Positions 37,792-46,446 of a stretch of DNA of 64,000 nucleotides are shown one piece after another. Made by a program: the position numbers and the translations under genes. Location: the NCBI RefSeq assembly GCF_014385065.1, contig NZ_JACRTA010000003.1:447125-511124 (forward strand). Direction: 5' to 3'. The stretch is from Lentihominibacter hominis. GTDB taxonomy: Bacteria; Bacillota; Clostridia; Peptostreptococcales; Anaerovoracaceae. The first letter of the stretch is position 1, and each line of letters starts with the position of its first letter. A model generated the notes under the pieces. The model searched no databases. It worked only from the letters and a program-made list of their open reading frames with translations, and was not told the DNA's origin.

Positions 37792-37906
37792 ATTTTATTT
37801 TTTAAGGGAAGAGTAAAAATCTCACCTTAAAACGGCAGCCTCTATACAATGTATCTATCTTTAAATCCTTCCTACATATTTTTATCACAGAAAAAATACA
37901 TAACAC

Positions 37907-37936
37907 TTGAGAATATTTTTCATTTCATGGTATAAT
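37907..37936 (+). promoter_or_regulatory. Promoter of argR-recN
   Basis: TTGAGA (37907-37912) and TATAAT (37931-37936) are 18 bp apart, about 95 bp before argR. The spacer contains GAATATTTTTCA, loosely like an ARG box, so autoregulation is possible but weakly supported. Confidence 0.6.
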
Positions 37937-37953
37937 TATAAATATATCCCACC

Positions 37954-37999
37954 CTGCGTCAAGACAAGTTGCAAACCATCTGCAATCGTCTGCGCAGAC
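37954..37999 (+). promoter_or_regulatory. Structured argR leader
   Basis: Within the ~90-base leader are a 12-bp perfect palindrome GTCTGCGCAGAC (37988-37999), a TTGCA/TGCAA inverted pair (37969-37973 and 37981-37985) and AAGAC/GTCT complementarity that would compete with them. It does not match a riboswitch I know. Confidence 0.35.
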
Positions 38000-38029
38000 C
38001 GACGGCTAAATATTTTCGGAGGAATTAAC

Positions 38030-38482
38030 ATGCGAATCTCAAGACAGAATAAAATACTCGAACTCATTGAAACTTATGAGATTGAGACACAGGATAAACT
38101 TGTATCCATGCTCAGAGATTTCGGCTACGAAGTCACTCAGGCAACTATTTCAAGAGATATAAAAGAACTTCAGTTAGTCAAAACTTTATCATCTACAGGG
38201 AAGTATAAATATGCACAGCCATCTCAGGCAGACGGTCCTATGTCTGACAGATTTTCAAATATTTTCAGAGAAACTGTCAAATCTACAGCCCATTCCGGAA
38301 ACATAGTTCTTCTCAAAACATTATCCGGATGTGCAAGCGCAGCAGCTGAAGCTCTTGATTCCATAGGCCTTCCCAATGTTATCGGCTCTGTAGCCGGAGA
38401 CAATACTATAATGTTTGTCATAGATGATCCTGAAAACGCTCCCAAAGTAGTGGAAATTTTAGAAAACATGCTAAAAAAATAA
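38030..38482 (+). CDS. argR: Arginine repressor ArgR/AhrC
   Basis: The 150-aa protein has the N-terminal winged helix (SRQNKILELIETYEIETQDKL, QATISRDIKELQLVK) and the C-terminal hexamerisation/arginine domain (TLSGCASAAAEALDSI, GSVAGDNTIMFVI). It controls arginine genes. The ATG at 38030 follows CGGAGG; the extended upstream frame runs through the leader. It is 16 bp before recN, the conserved Firmicute arrangement. Confidence 0.97.
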   Translation: MRISRQNKILELIETYEIETQDKLVSMLRDFGYEVTQATISRDIKELQLVKTLSSTGKYKYAQPSQADGPMSDRFSNIFRETVKSTAHSGNIVLLKTLSGCASAAAEALDSIGLPNVIGSVAGDNTIMFVIDDPENAPKVVEILENMLKK

Positions 38483-38498
38483 CAGAGGTATACTATAA

Positions 38499-40118
38499 AT
38501 GATCAGACATCTCAAAATAAAAGATTTTGCCGTAATAGAAAACGCAGAAATAGATTTTTACGATGGACTTAATATCATTACCGGAGAAACCGGTGCAGGT
38601 AAATCAATAGTAATAGAAGCAGTGAGCCTTGCTCTGGGAAGCCGGGCAGATACTGCTTTTATTCGTTCAGGTAAAAAAAAGGCACTGATACAGATGATCG
38701 CAGATCATGATGGAAAAGAATATATAATAACCAGAGAAATCTCGGCTTCAGGCAAAAATATTTGCAAGATAAACGATGAGATAGTAACTTTAACTCATCT
38801 GAATTCTCTTTGCAAAAAACTCGCTGATATCCACGGGCAATATGACCACCAGTCTCTTCTCAACCCGGATTACCATATCAATCTTATTGATCTATACCAC
38901 AAAGAAGAGATAAAACCTGCAAAAGACAAAGTCATTGAAGAATACGAAAATTACTCCGAAATAAGATCAAAGCTTAAAGTTCTTCTTGCAGATGTGGCGA
39001 AAGGAAATCGTGAACGCGATTTTATGCAGTATGAATTTGATGAACTTCAGAATGCAAAATTAGTAAAAGGAGAAGACGATGATTTAGAAGAAAAAGTCCG
39101 GCTTCTTCAAAATAGTGAAAAAATATATGAAAACCTGGCAGGCGCCTATCAAGTTGCTTCTGAAGATGAATACTCAGCACTTTCCGCATTAAAACGTATT
39201 TCGGATATGATTGGAGAAATATCTTCGTATTCTCCGGAAATAGAAATGCTGAGCAAAAGGCTCAGTGAGCTTTATTATGATTTTGAAGATATCTCTTCTT
39301 CTATAAGAGATTGTCGAGACAATACAGTCTTTTCACCGAATGAGCTTGATATGTGTATATCTCGCCTGGAAACTATTAATAAACTGAAAAACAAACATGG
39401 AAAATCCATAGAAGAACTGATCCAGTATAAAAAACAACTTGATGAAAAGCTCTCTTCAATACAATCTGCAGATAATATTAAAGAAACACTTGAAAAAAAG
39501 CTTGCCAAACACCGAAAAGCTCTCATTTCAGCTTGCGAAAATCTTTCGCTTATCCGAAAAGAGGCAGCAAAACAGTTGGAGGAAAAAATAACAGCCGAAC
39601 TTAAAGAGCTGAATTTCAATGATGCCAAATTTTCCATACAATTTAAAAAGGCAGACGCTTTCACATCCAACGGATCAGATATTGCGGAATTCATGATAAG
39701 TACCAATAAGGGAGAACCTCTTAAACCATTGAGTAAAATCGCTTCCGGAGGAGAAATGTCAAGAATAATGCTTGCTTTTAAAAAAATTATCGGAGATTAC
39801 GACGAGATCCCTACTATGATTTTCGATGAAATAGACAGTGGCATAAGCGGAATAACTGCCAGCATCGTCGGAAATAAACTCGAAGAAATAGCGCAAAGTC
39901 ATCAGATCATATGTATCACTCACCTTCCGCAGATAGCAGCTTATGGTGTACATAACTACAAAATCTCGAAGATTTCTGACGATACGATGACATATACTAC
40001 CATTCTTCCCCTTTCACATGAAGAAAAAATCCATGAAATAGCAAGGCTTTTAGGGGGATCCAACATAACAGATACTACACTCAAATCAGCAGAAGAACTG
40101 ATAGAAGCCTCACATTAA
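38499..40118 (+). CDS. recN: DNA repair protein RecN
   Basis: The 539-aa SMC-like ATPase has an N-terminal Walker A (GLNIITGETGAGKSIV, ~24-39), a long central coiled coil (~150-370), the LSKIASGGEMSRIMLA signature and Walker B TMIFDEIDSGISG. RecN acts early in double-strand break repair. Slightly shorter than the usual ~560 aa. Co-transcribed with argR and convergent with aroK. Confidence 0.97.
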   Translation: MIRHLKIKDFAVIENAEIDFYDGLNIITGETGAGKSIVIEAVSLALGSRADTAFIRSGKKKALIQMIADHDGKEYIITREISASGKNICKINDEIVTLTHLNSLCKKLADIHGQYDHQSLLNPDYHINLIDLYHKEEIKPAKDKVIEEYENYSEIRSKLKVLLADVAKGNRERDFMQYEFDELQNAKLVKGEDDDLEEKVRLLQNSEKIYENLAGAYQVASEDEYSALSALKRISDMIGEISSYSPEIEMLSKRLSELYYDFEDISSSIRDCRDNTVFSPNELDMCISRLETINKLKNKHGKSIEELIQYKKQLDEKLSSIQSADNIKETLEKKLAKHRKALISACENLSLIRKEAAKQLEEKITAELKELNFNDAKFSIQFKKADAFTSNGSDIAEFMISTNKGEPLKPLSKIASGGEMSRIMLAFKKIIGDYDEIPTMIFDEIDSGISGITASIVGNKLEEIAQSHQIICITHLPQIAAYGVHNYKISKISDDTMTYTTILPLSHEEKIHEIARLLGGSNITDTTLKSAEELIEASH

Positions 40119-40147
40119 AAAATTAAGAAGCAATACAAAAAAATATC

Positions 40148-40651
40148 TTACCTGTAATTTTTAACTGCATCTATTATAGCAGCAACTGTATTTTCCGAAT
40201 GATATTTATCGGAGACCACCTTACAATCAGCATACTTTTCATAAAGCGGAACTCTCATTTCATACAAACTGCTTATAGTCTGCCCCTTTTCCATCGCAAC
40301 GCCTCTTGTTTTTATATTTTTGAGGCGTTTTTTTATTACAGAAAGAGAAGCCTCTATATACACTACTATACCGTTTTCTTTCAGATGTTTCATGGCCGAA
40401 TCATAATAAACAGCGCTCCCCCCTGTAGCAATTACTGTATTTTGCACAGTTACGGAACTGATTACCTGTTCTTCCAGTTTTTTAAAAACCTCAATTCCAT
40501 CATTGTTTATTATATCCTGAAGCCCCTTTCCGGCCTCTTCCTGTATCAGCAGATCCGTATCCAAAAAATTCATCTTTAACGATTTTGCTAAAACCACACC
40601 TGTAACACTTTTACCGCATGCCGGCATTCCTATCAAAACTATGTTTTTCAT
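40148..40651 (-). CDS. aroK: Shikimate kinase
   Basis: Shikimate kinase phosphorylates shikimate in the chorismate pathway. The 167-aa protein has the P-loop IGMPACGKSVTG, the shikimate-binding DTDLLIQ, ATGGSAVYY and a lid region with arginine (NIKTRGVAM). Length is normal. The start overlaps the DUF523 stop by 4 bp. It is separated from other aro genes, none of which are in the window. Confidence 0.93.
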   Translation of the reverse strand: MKNIVLIGMPACGKSVTGVVLAKSLKMNFLDTDLLIQEEAGKGLQDIINNDGIEVFKKLEEQVISSVTVQNTVIATGGSAVYYDSAMKHLKENGIVVYIEASLSVIKKRLKNIKTRGVAMEKGQTISSLYEMRVPLYEKYADCKVVSDKYHSENTVAAIIDAVKNYR

Positions 40652-41121
40652 CTTATAGCTCCTTCTTCTTCATCTATTAACGACTGTACATCATTTATCT
40701 GATTCTCCGAAAAAACCCGAAATCCTGATTTTCTTAAAAGCTCTGCAGTCACACCTTCTCCTTTTACTGTTTTTCCCGAAAAACTTCCATCATATATCAT
40801 ATTGCTTCCGCACGAAGGACTCTTTTCTTTCATTAATGCACATATCACATTGTAAGCTCTGGCAAGTCTTACAGCTTCTCTGGCGCCTTTCATATACGCT
40901 TCAGTCACATCCACTCCCTGTCTGGTCACTACTTTATGTTGTCTTCTCTGGGCATCTGATCTGGGGACCGTAAGTCCTCCAAAAACCTCAGGACATACAG
41001 GAATCAAACGACCTTCAGCCTTCCACCGCAGGAATCGCTCATCATTTTCAGCTTTAGATTTACCATCATATCTAACAGGACAGCCCCCATACAAGCATTG
41101 ACTTACCAAAATTTTTTTCAT
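40648..41121 (-). CDS. DUF523 family protein
   Basis: The 157-aa protein has the family signatures LVSQCLYGGCPVRYDGKSK, VCPEVFGGLTVPRSDAQ and KEKSPSCGSNMIYDGSFSG with conserved cysteines. DUF523 function is not established; some are fused to DUF1722. Its stop overlaps the shikimate kinase start (ATGA), so the two are coupled, with no obvious biochemical link. Confidence 0.92.
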   Translation of the reverse strand: MKKILVSQCLYGGCPVRYDGKSKAENDERFLRWKAEGRLIPVCPEVFGGLTVPRSDAQRRQHKVVTRQGVDVTEAYMKGAREAVRLARAYNVICALMKEKSPSCGSNMIYDGSFSGKTVKGEGVTAELLRKSGFRVFSENQINDVQSLIDEEEGAIR

Positions 41122-41152
41122 TGTATACCATCCCTTCTTTCATGATAAAAAA

Positions 41153-41176
41153 CAGGAGATGGTTCGCCATCTCCTG
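41153..41176 (-). terminator. Terminator after ispH-rpsA
   Basis: CAGGAGATGG (41153-41162), a TTCG/CGAA tetraloop and CCATCTCCTG (41167-41176) form a perfect 10-bp stem with T-runs on both strands (TTTTTT on the minus strand). Confidence 0.92.
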
Positions 41177-41196
41177 AATTTTTTATCATGTTCGCT

Positions 41197-43164
41197 CTAT
41201 GCTTCTTCTGCAATCTCAGCTGCTTCTTCAACTTCCTGTGCTGCAGCTTCTTCCTCCGTAGGAGGATCTATCGTCTCTCTGATGCTTAGGCTGATTCTTT
41301 TTCTGTCTTTATCGATTTCGAGAATCTTAGCAGTAACTGTCTGCCCAATTTCAAGTTCATCATTTATGTTTCCGACTCTCTTATGAGCTACTTCGGAAAT
41401 ATGTACGAGTCCGTCAAGTCCAGGTTCCAATTCAACAAAAGCGCCGTATTCTTTAATCTGAACAACTTTTCCTTCGATAACCTGTCCAATTTGATAATTC
41501 TCATCAATCACGCTCCAAGGCTCCGGCTGATTCTGCTTAAGCCCCAGCGAAATCTTTCCTTTTTCTGCATTCATCGAAAGTACCTTCACATTGATCTTTT
41601 CGCCTATGCTGAGAACTTCCTGCGGATGCTTAAGCCTGCCCCATGATATCTCTGAAATATGAAGAAGACCGTCTATTCCGCCGATATCTACGAATGCGCC
41701 GTAATCGGTAAATCTCATTACGGTACCTTCAACAACATCATCTACATTGAGATTTTCCCAAATTTCCGCAACAAGCTTATCCTTTTCTTCATTAAGGAAC
41801 AGTTTATGTGAAAATACAGCTCTGTTTCTTCTCTGATCTACTCTGGAAACCCTTACCTCCATAGTCTGACCAACAAATTCTTCTGCATTTTCAACATAAT
41901 GATCGGAAAGCTGAGAAAGCGGAATGAATCCTGAGACTTCCTTATATTCAGCAATAACTCCTCCGTTTACCGGTCTAGTTACTTTAACTTCAAGTATTGT
42001 TTTATCTTCAAGCGCCTTGACAATTTCATCCCAATTAGCGCTGATTTCCAACTTTTTCTTTGAAAGCAAGATGCCGCCATCACCATCGTCTGTTTTTATA
42101 ACTTTCGCTTGGATCTCGTCATCGACTTTAAAAGCGTCTGATAAAGTCTGCCCTTCTTCCAAGCTCACCTCTGAGATAGGGAGAATTCCATCCTTTTTGC
42201 ATCCTAGATTTACAATAACTTCTTTGTCAGTAACTTGGTGAACCTTCCCTGTGACGATCTCGCCACCTCTCGGTAATCTCAGGGACTTCTCTATTTCGTC
42301 CATAAGATCGTTCATGTTCAATTCATTGTTTTCAAGTGTAACATCACTCATTCTGGCAATAACCTCCTTAATAGTGCATTCAGGTGTCGAAGCACCTGCC
42401 GCTACTCCTATTCTATTACATTTTTGAAGTTCTTTCAACGGTAAATCTTTAATATTTTCAACAAAAAAGGTATTTTTGCAGAATTTTTTGGAAATTTCAC
42501 ATAATTTTTTAGTATTTGAACTTTTTCTCCCGCCTATGACTATCATAATATCTGATTCTTTTGCCAGCTTTTCACATGATTTCTGCCGTTTAGTTGTCGC
42601 ACTACAAATAGTATTATTGACATGAAACACCTTATTTTTATCTTCCAGTGCTTTTATTACATCAAACAACACCTCTTCTCTTATAGTCGTCTGAGTTACT
42701 ACAAAAAGATCATCTTCTTTTATCGCTGCCGCTTCATCGTATGAGCTGATCACAAGAGCAGGCTTCCTACACCATCCGAATATTCCCATTACTTCCGGAT
42801 GCTCTTTGTCACCAACTATAACCACCTGCTTATCTGTATCATGAACAAGATTATGTATCTTTGCCACAAATGGACATGTCGCATCTACAAGCTGTATTTT
42901 TTTTATATCCGCCTCGTCATAAAAATTTTTCCCTTCACCATGGGATCTTATTATAACCTTATCCCCTTCACTGACTTCATTCAGATTATTGATTATCTTT
43001 ATCCCTTTTGCTTCAAGATCTTGCGTCACTCTTTCATTATGGATCAAGGATCCCATGGAAAATATATCGCCAATACTGTTTCGCGCAGCTTCTTCAGCCT
43101 TTTCTATAGCCTGTCTTACACCAAAACAAAATCCGGCATATTCAGCTCTTATTATTTTTCTCAT
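41197..43164 (-). CDS. ispH: IspH (HMB-PP reductase) fused to ribosomal protein S1
   Basis: Residues 1-~285 are IspH, the last enzyme of the MEP isoprenoid pathway, with cluster cysteines in AGFCFGVRQA, DATCPFVAK and TICSATTKRQ. Residues ~298-630 are four S1 RNA-binding repeats, including EGTVMRFTDYGAFVDIGGID and EGKVVQIKEYGAFVELEPG, then an acidic Ala/Glu tail. The S1 part is the rpsA equivalent. The fusion (655 aa) is known in many Clostridia; the first two S1 repeats are more diverged. The start overlaps the rarA end by 23 bp. Confidence 0.96.
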   Translation of the reverse strand: MRKIIRAEYAGFCFGVRQAIEKAEEAARNSIGDIFSMGSLIHNERVTQDLEAKGIKIINNLNEVSEGDKVIIRSHGEGKNFYDEADIKKIQLVDATCPFVAKIHNLVHDTDKQVVIVGDKEHPEVMGIFGWCRKPALVISSYDEAAAIKEDDLFVVTQTTIREEVLFDVIKALEDKNKVFHVNNTICSATTKRQKSCEKLAKESDIMIVIGGRKSSNTKKLCEISKKFCKNTFFVENIKDLPLKELQKCNRIGVAAGASTPECTIKEVIARMSDVTLENNELNMNDLMDEIEKSLRLPRGGEIVTGKVHQVTDKEVIVNLGCKKDGILPISEVSLEEGQTLSDAFKVDDEIQAKVIKTDDGDGGILLSKKKLEISANWDEIVKALEDKTILEVKVTRPVNGGVIAEYKEVSGFIPLSQLSDHYVENAEEFVGQTMEVRVSRVDQRRNRAVFSHKLFLNEEKDKLVAEIWENLNVDDVVEGTVMRFTDYGAFVDIGGIDGLLHISEISWGRLKHPQEVLSIGEKINVKVLSMNAEKGKISLGLKQNQPEPWSVIDENYQIGQVIEGKVVQIKEYGAFVELEPGLDGLVHISEVAHKRVGNINDELEIGQTVTAKILEIDKDRKRISLSIRETIDPPTEEEAAAQEVEEAAEIAEEA

Positions 43165-44434
43165 CTATATTCTCCAATTCTTCCAGATATCGTTTAAATG
43201 ATCCTTCACTTCCGTTTTCCGTAGGGAAATAGTATTTAACTCGTTCCTCATATAAATTATTCGGTAAATACTGCTGCGTCACATAACCTCCATATGAATG
43301 AGGATATTTATAATCAAGTCCTCTTCCTAAACTGTTAGCTCCTTTATAATGGGAATCTTTAAGATGATCAGGAACATCATCTATCTTTCTGCTGTGCAAA
43401 TCAGACAAAGCTTTATTTAGTGCCTCATTCGAAGCGTTGGATTTAGGGCACGAGGCCATTAATACTACGGCCTGAGCAAGATTGATCCTTGCCTCCGGCA
43501 ATCCCACCATCTGCGCTGCCTGAACGCATGAAGTAACTATAGTAACAGCATTCGGATAAGCCATACCTATATCTTCGCTTGCCATTACCATAAGCCTTCG
43601 CCCTATCATAACTATATCCGCTCCGCCCTCAAGAAGTCTCGCCAGATAATGAACTGCTGCATGAGGATCACTTCCCCTTACAGATTTCTGAAGTGCCGAG
43701 AGCAGGTTATATTTATCTTCTTCTTTATCATAAAACGTAGTCTGCTTCTGCATAGCTTCTCCTACGATCTTCCTGTCTATAACTTTTCCCTCGCTTAGAT
43801 TATCCACAATAAACCCCAGAGTATCCAAAGCTACTCTGCAGTCTCCATTACTCATATCTGCCAGTATACGAAGTGCATCGTCATCATATTTTATGTCAAG
43901 TCCACCAAAGCCTTTTTCCTTATCTTTAAGGGTTCTTTCCAATATAGATAAAATTTCATTCGTCTCGAGCCTTCTGAATTCATATATATTTCTTACACGG
44001 CTTATCACAGCATTATTTACAGAAAAATATGGATTCTCGGTTGTACTTCCGATAAACTTTATAACACCGTCTTCAAGAGCTTTAAGTAATGAATCCTGCT
44101 GTAATTTGTTCCATCTGTGTACTTCATCTACATAAAGACATGTAGTTTCCTGCTGAAGACCATAAAATCTTGTAGATGCATTATCCAAAATAACCTTTAA
44201 CTCCTTAGTCCCTGTAGTAGAGGCGTTTATCTCGACAAAACTGCTGTCTATTTCTTTTGCTATAAGTCTCGCCAATGTGGTTTTTCCTGTACCCGAAGGT
44301 CCGAAAAAAATGGCGGAATCAAAGGTTCTGTTTTTTATAGAATTATAAAACAGCGATCCCTCAAACATAAAATGAGTTTGTCCAACAAACTCTCCAAGCT
44401 TTGAAGGCCTCATTCTGGTAGATAATGGTATCAT
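43142..44434 (-). CDS. rarA: Replication-associated recombination protein A (RarA/MgsA)
   Basis: The 430-aa AAA+ clamp-loader-like ATPase has LSTRMRPSKLGEFVGQTH, Walker A FFGPSGTGKTTLARL, Walker B LYVDEVHRWNK, sensor FIGSTTENPYF and the C-terminal tetramerisation region (GADIVMIGRRLMVMASEDIG, GANSLGRGLDYKYPHSYGGYV). It acts at stalled forks. AAAAGGA precedes the ATG. It lies between a SPOR gene and ispH-rpsA on the same strand. Confidence 0.96.
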   Translation of the reverse strand: MIPLSTRMRPSKLGEFVGQTHFMFEGSLFYNSIKNRTFDSAIFFGPSGTGKTTLARLIAKEIDSSFVEINASTTGTKELKVILDNASTRFYGLQQETTCLYVDEVHRWNKLQQDSLLKALEDGVIKFIGSTTENPYFSVNNAVISRVRNIYEFRRLETNEILSILERTLKDKEKGFGGLDIKYDDDALRILADMSNGDCRVALDTLGFIVDNLSEGKVIDRKIVGEAMQKQTTFYDKEEDKYNLLSALQKSVRGSDPHAAVHYLARLLEGGADIVMIGRRLMVMASEDIGMAYPNAVTIVTSCVQAAQMVGLPEARINLAQAVVLMASCPKSNASNEALNKALSDLHSRKIDDVPDHLKDSHYKGANSLGRGLDYKYPHSYGGYVTQQYLPNNLYEERVKYYFPTENGSEGSFKRYLEELENIDEKNNKS

Positions 44435-44474
44435 TCTTATTCCTTTTCCTGATGTTTTTTATTCTAAAGACGGT

Positions 44475-44966
44475 TTATTTATATATCGTTGTCACAAAAG
44501 CTTTGTCGACACCTGATGATTTAAGAGCTTCCTTCGCCTTATCCTTACTGTCAAATATCTCTCCTGTGATTTTATACATCTTGTTCTGTTCAATAACCTG
44601 CAGACCGGAAATACCTAACGAAGACATGGCACTTTCTGCAGCAGCTTTGCTGGAATAACAGCCAAATTGTACTGCATATCCGGCTACCTGAGTTTCCTGA
44701 ACCTTTATATCATCTTCTACTACACTCGATCCGTTGCTGCTTTTGTCGGTATTTTTGGTCCCGTCCGTTTTCTCCTCATCTGTTTTTTTCTCATTTTCTG
44801 CAGTAAGCTGTGGAACATAATTGACTACCGGATCAACAACATATTTTGCTGTAGCGTATCCACATCCGACAGATAGGCAGAGAATAAGTATGACCGGTAT
44901 AAAGTTGGGCTTAACACTCCTTCTCTGTGAGCTCCTGTAACTTCTTGGACGCCTTTTTTTTCGCAT
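44475..44966 (-). CDS. SPOR-domain membrane protein
   Basis: The 163-aa protein has a very basic N-terminus (RKKRRPRSYRSSQRR), one membrane helix (~21-40), an acidic, Lys/Glu-rich linker and a C-terminal SPOR domain (~92-163; AVQFGCYSSKAAAESAMSSL, LQVIEQNKMYKITGEIFDS). SPOR domains bind denuded glycan strands at division septa or spore walls. Its 3' neighbour is rarA, 40 bp on. Function in division or sporulation is inferred. Confidence 0.9.
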   Translation of the reverse strand: MRKKRRPRSYRSSQRRSVKPNFIPVILILCLSVGCGYATAKYVVDPVVNYVPQLTAENEKKTDEEKTDGTKNTDKSSNGSSVVEDDIKVQETQVAGYAVQFGCYSSKAAAESAMSSLGISGLQVIEQNKMYKITGEIFDSKDKAKEALKSSGVDKAFVTTIYK

Positions 44967-45133
44967 TCCTTTTCCCTCTCTTCCTATAGTATATTAAATA
45001 CTATTAAAAAAGCGAGAGCTTTATTCCAATATAAGACAAGATGTTAAATAAATATATCCTACATTATACTACAACTTTTTTCAAATGCCAAAGCTTCAAA
45101 ACATCATATAATAAAATTATATATCTTTCAGTT

Positions 45134-45679
45134 TTAAGACTTTCCGGCATTCTCCTCAGTATATACCTGCCTTTTCAAAACCCCCACCTTGTTTATCATC
45201 TCCCGCAAATAATAATTATGGAAATAAATATACTTAGCTGCTTCTACAAGATAATTCTCTTTATCATCGCGAATTTCTGATTTTAACTGTCCTATAAATT
45301 TAACCAAATTTTTTTTCAGATTCATCTCTTCCTTTAAAAGAGGTACATAAGCTATTTTGACCTGTCCCGTATCTTTATTGTAAAAAACAGTTTCATTTGT
45401 AATCTTTACTTTTGACGGATCAATAAAATACTCAACTGATCTTTTTAAAATTAACAGAACATTTTCCAAAATATATAACGCATCTTCAGTACGTTCGATA
45501 CGATAACTGTTTAGAGGTGCAAATCCGCTGCAGTTATAACTTCCGTATTCTCCACTGCCTTCTCTTATAAAACCCATAGGTATAAAAATACTGCACTCTC
45601 CGGAAGTAAGCATTATCTTTTCAAAATCTTTCATAGAATTTTCTTCAAGCCTTATTCTGAATTCCTTGTTTTCCCACAT
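45134..45679 (-). CDS. DUF6382-like protein at the end of the Tad-like locus
   Basis: The ~181-aa soluble protein has FIPMGFIREGSGEYGSYNCS, LNSYRIERTEDALYILENVL and a C-terminal basic helix. It resembles the DUF6382 domain often found with FHA domains in Clostridia; no FHA follows here. The start at 45679 is 8 bases after AGGAG; the longer frame overlaps the previous gene. It is last in the Tad-like operon. Function unknown; a signalling or assembly role is speculative. Confidence 0.7.
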   Translation of the reverse strand: MWENKEFRIRLEENSMKDFEKIMLTSGECSIFIPMGFIREGSGEYGSYNCSGFAPLNSYRIERTEDALYILENVLLILKRSVEYFIDPSKVKITNETVFYNKDTGQVKIAYVPLLKEEMNLKKNLVKFIGQLKSEIRDDKENYLVEAAKYIYFHNYYLREMINKVGVLKRQVYTEENAGKS

Positions 45680-45693
45680 AACCTCTTCTCCTT

Positions 45694-46446
45694 TTATCCA
45701 CCGCATTTGCTACATTTTCTATAACCTTTTTTCTCCGCTTCGGTTTTATCAATTTTTACACATCTTCTTTTTATAGATCTGCATACTCCCCTATGATATG
45801 AAGTGCCGTCACTTTTGAAACAAAACACCATGCTTCCTGAATTGAGATCCCCAGATTTACAGATTCCACATGGGTCATATTTATTTTTGACACTGCTTGT
45901 GAGTATCACAGGACTTACAGAAGCTTTTATATATGTACAGTTTTCCTTATGAAACTTTTTGCCTGACTGGGGAAATATCCATACAGGCTGTTGCGCCTGA
46001 CTGTTTTCAAGTCCTGAAGCACCAAGAGGACTTCCGTCGGTTTTTCTTCCGACAAACCCTCTGAACTTCACTTTGATTGTCATGGTAAACTCTTTCTTGA
46101 AAATCAGCGGAAATTCAACGTATTCTGATGCTTTCATCTCATATGAAATCAAACTGTCATTATGAAAATCCGAATGCATAATTCTTATATTATCCACTTC
46201 TATTGTATCCAGTTCTTTATTATCTTCTGTTACACGATTCTTTATTTTCTCCTCAATCATCATCGTTTCTACAGGACTATATGACTTAGAAGCTATCACC
46301 GAACTCTCATCTATGGCTCCGTGTATACAGTTTTCCCAAAGCCCCTCAATTTTAATGAAATAACCAAGAGACAATATTGCTAATATTACAAAAGGAAGAA
46401 AAACAGCAGCTTCCAATGTATAAAATCCCTTAATACTTCTTCTCAT
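45694..46446 (-). CDS. TadE-like pseudopilin with a Cys/His-rich C-terminal tail
   Basis: The ~250-aa protein begins RRSIKGFYTLEAAVFLPFVILAIL split by a Gly/Phe and a conserved Glu, the TadE pattern. The C-terminal ~90 residues carry two modules: FHKENC with PCGIC, and YHRGVC with KCSKCGG. Each has HxxxC plus CxxC, which could bind zinc. I know of no such tail on a TadE protein. The start could instead be 46464 (six codons longer). It overlaps the DUF5702 gene. Confidence 0.78.
   Translation of the reverse strand: MRRSIKGFYTLEAAVFLPFVILAILSLGYFIKIEGLWENCIHGAIDESSVIASKSYSPVETMMIEEKIKNRVTEDNKELDTIEVDNIRIMHSDFHNDSLISYEMKASEYVEFPLIFKKEFTMTIKVKFRGFVGRKTDGSPLGASGLENSQAQQPVWIFPQSGKKFHKENCTYIKASVSPVILTSSVKNKYDPCGICKSGDLNSGSMVFCFKSDGTSYHRGVCRSIKRRCVKIDKTEAEKKGYRKCSKCGG

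Noticed and set aside
44500..44512. Further Spo0A box (TTGTCGACA-like)
   Set aside because: Single inexact copy within the SPOR coding region, no promoter nearby.
45012..45025. Terminator AAAGC-GAGA-GCTTT downstream of the Tad-like operon
   Set aside because: Only a 5-bp stem; too weak to call although a T-run follows on the minus strand.
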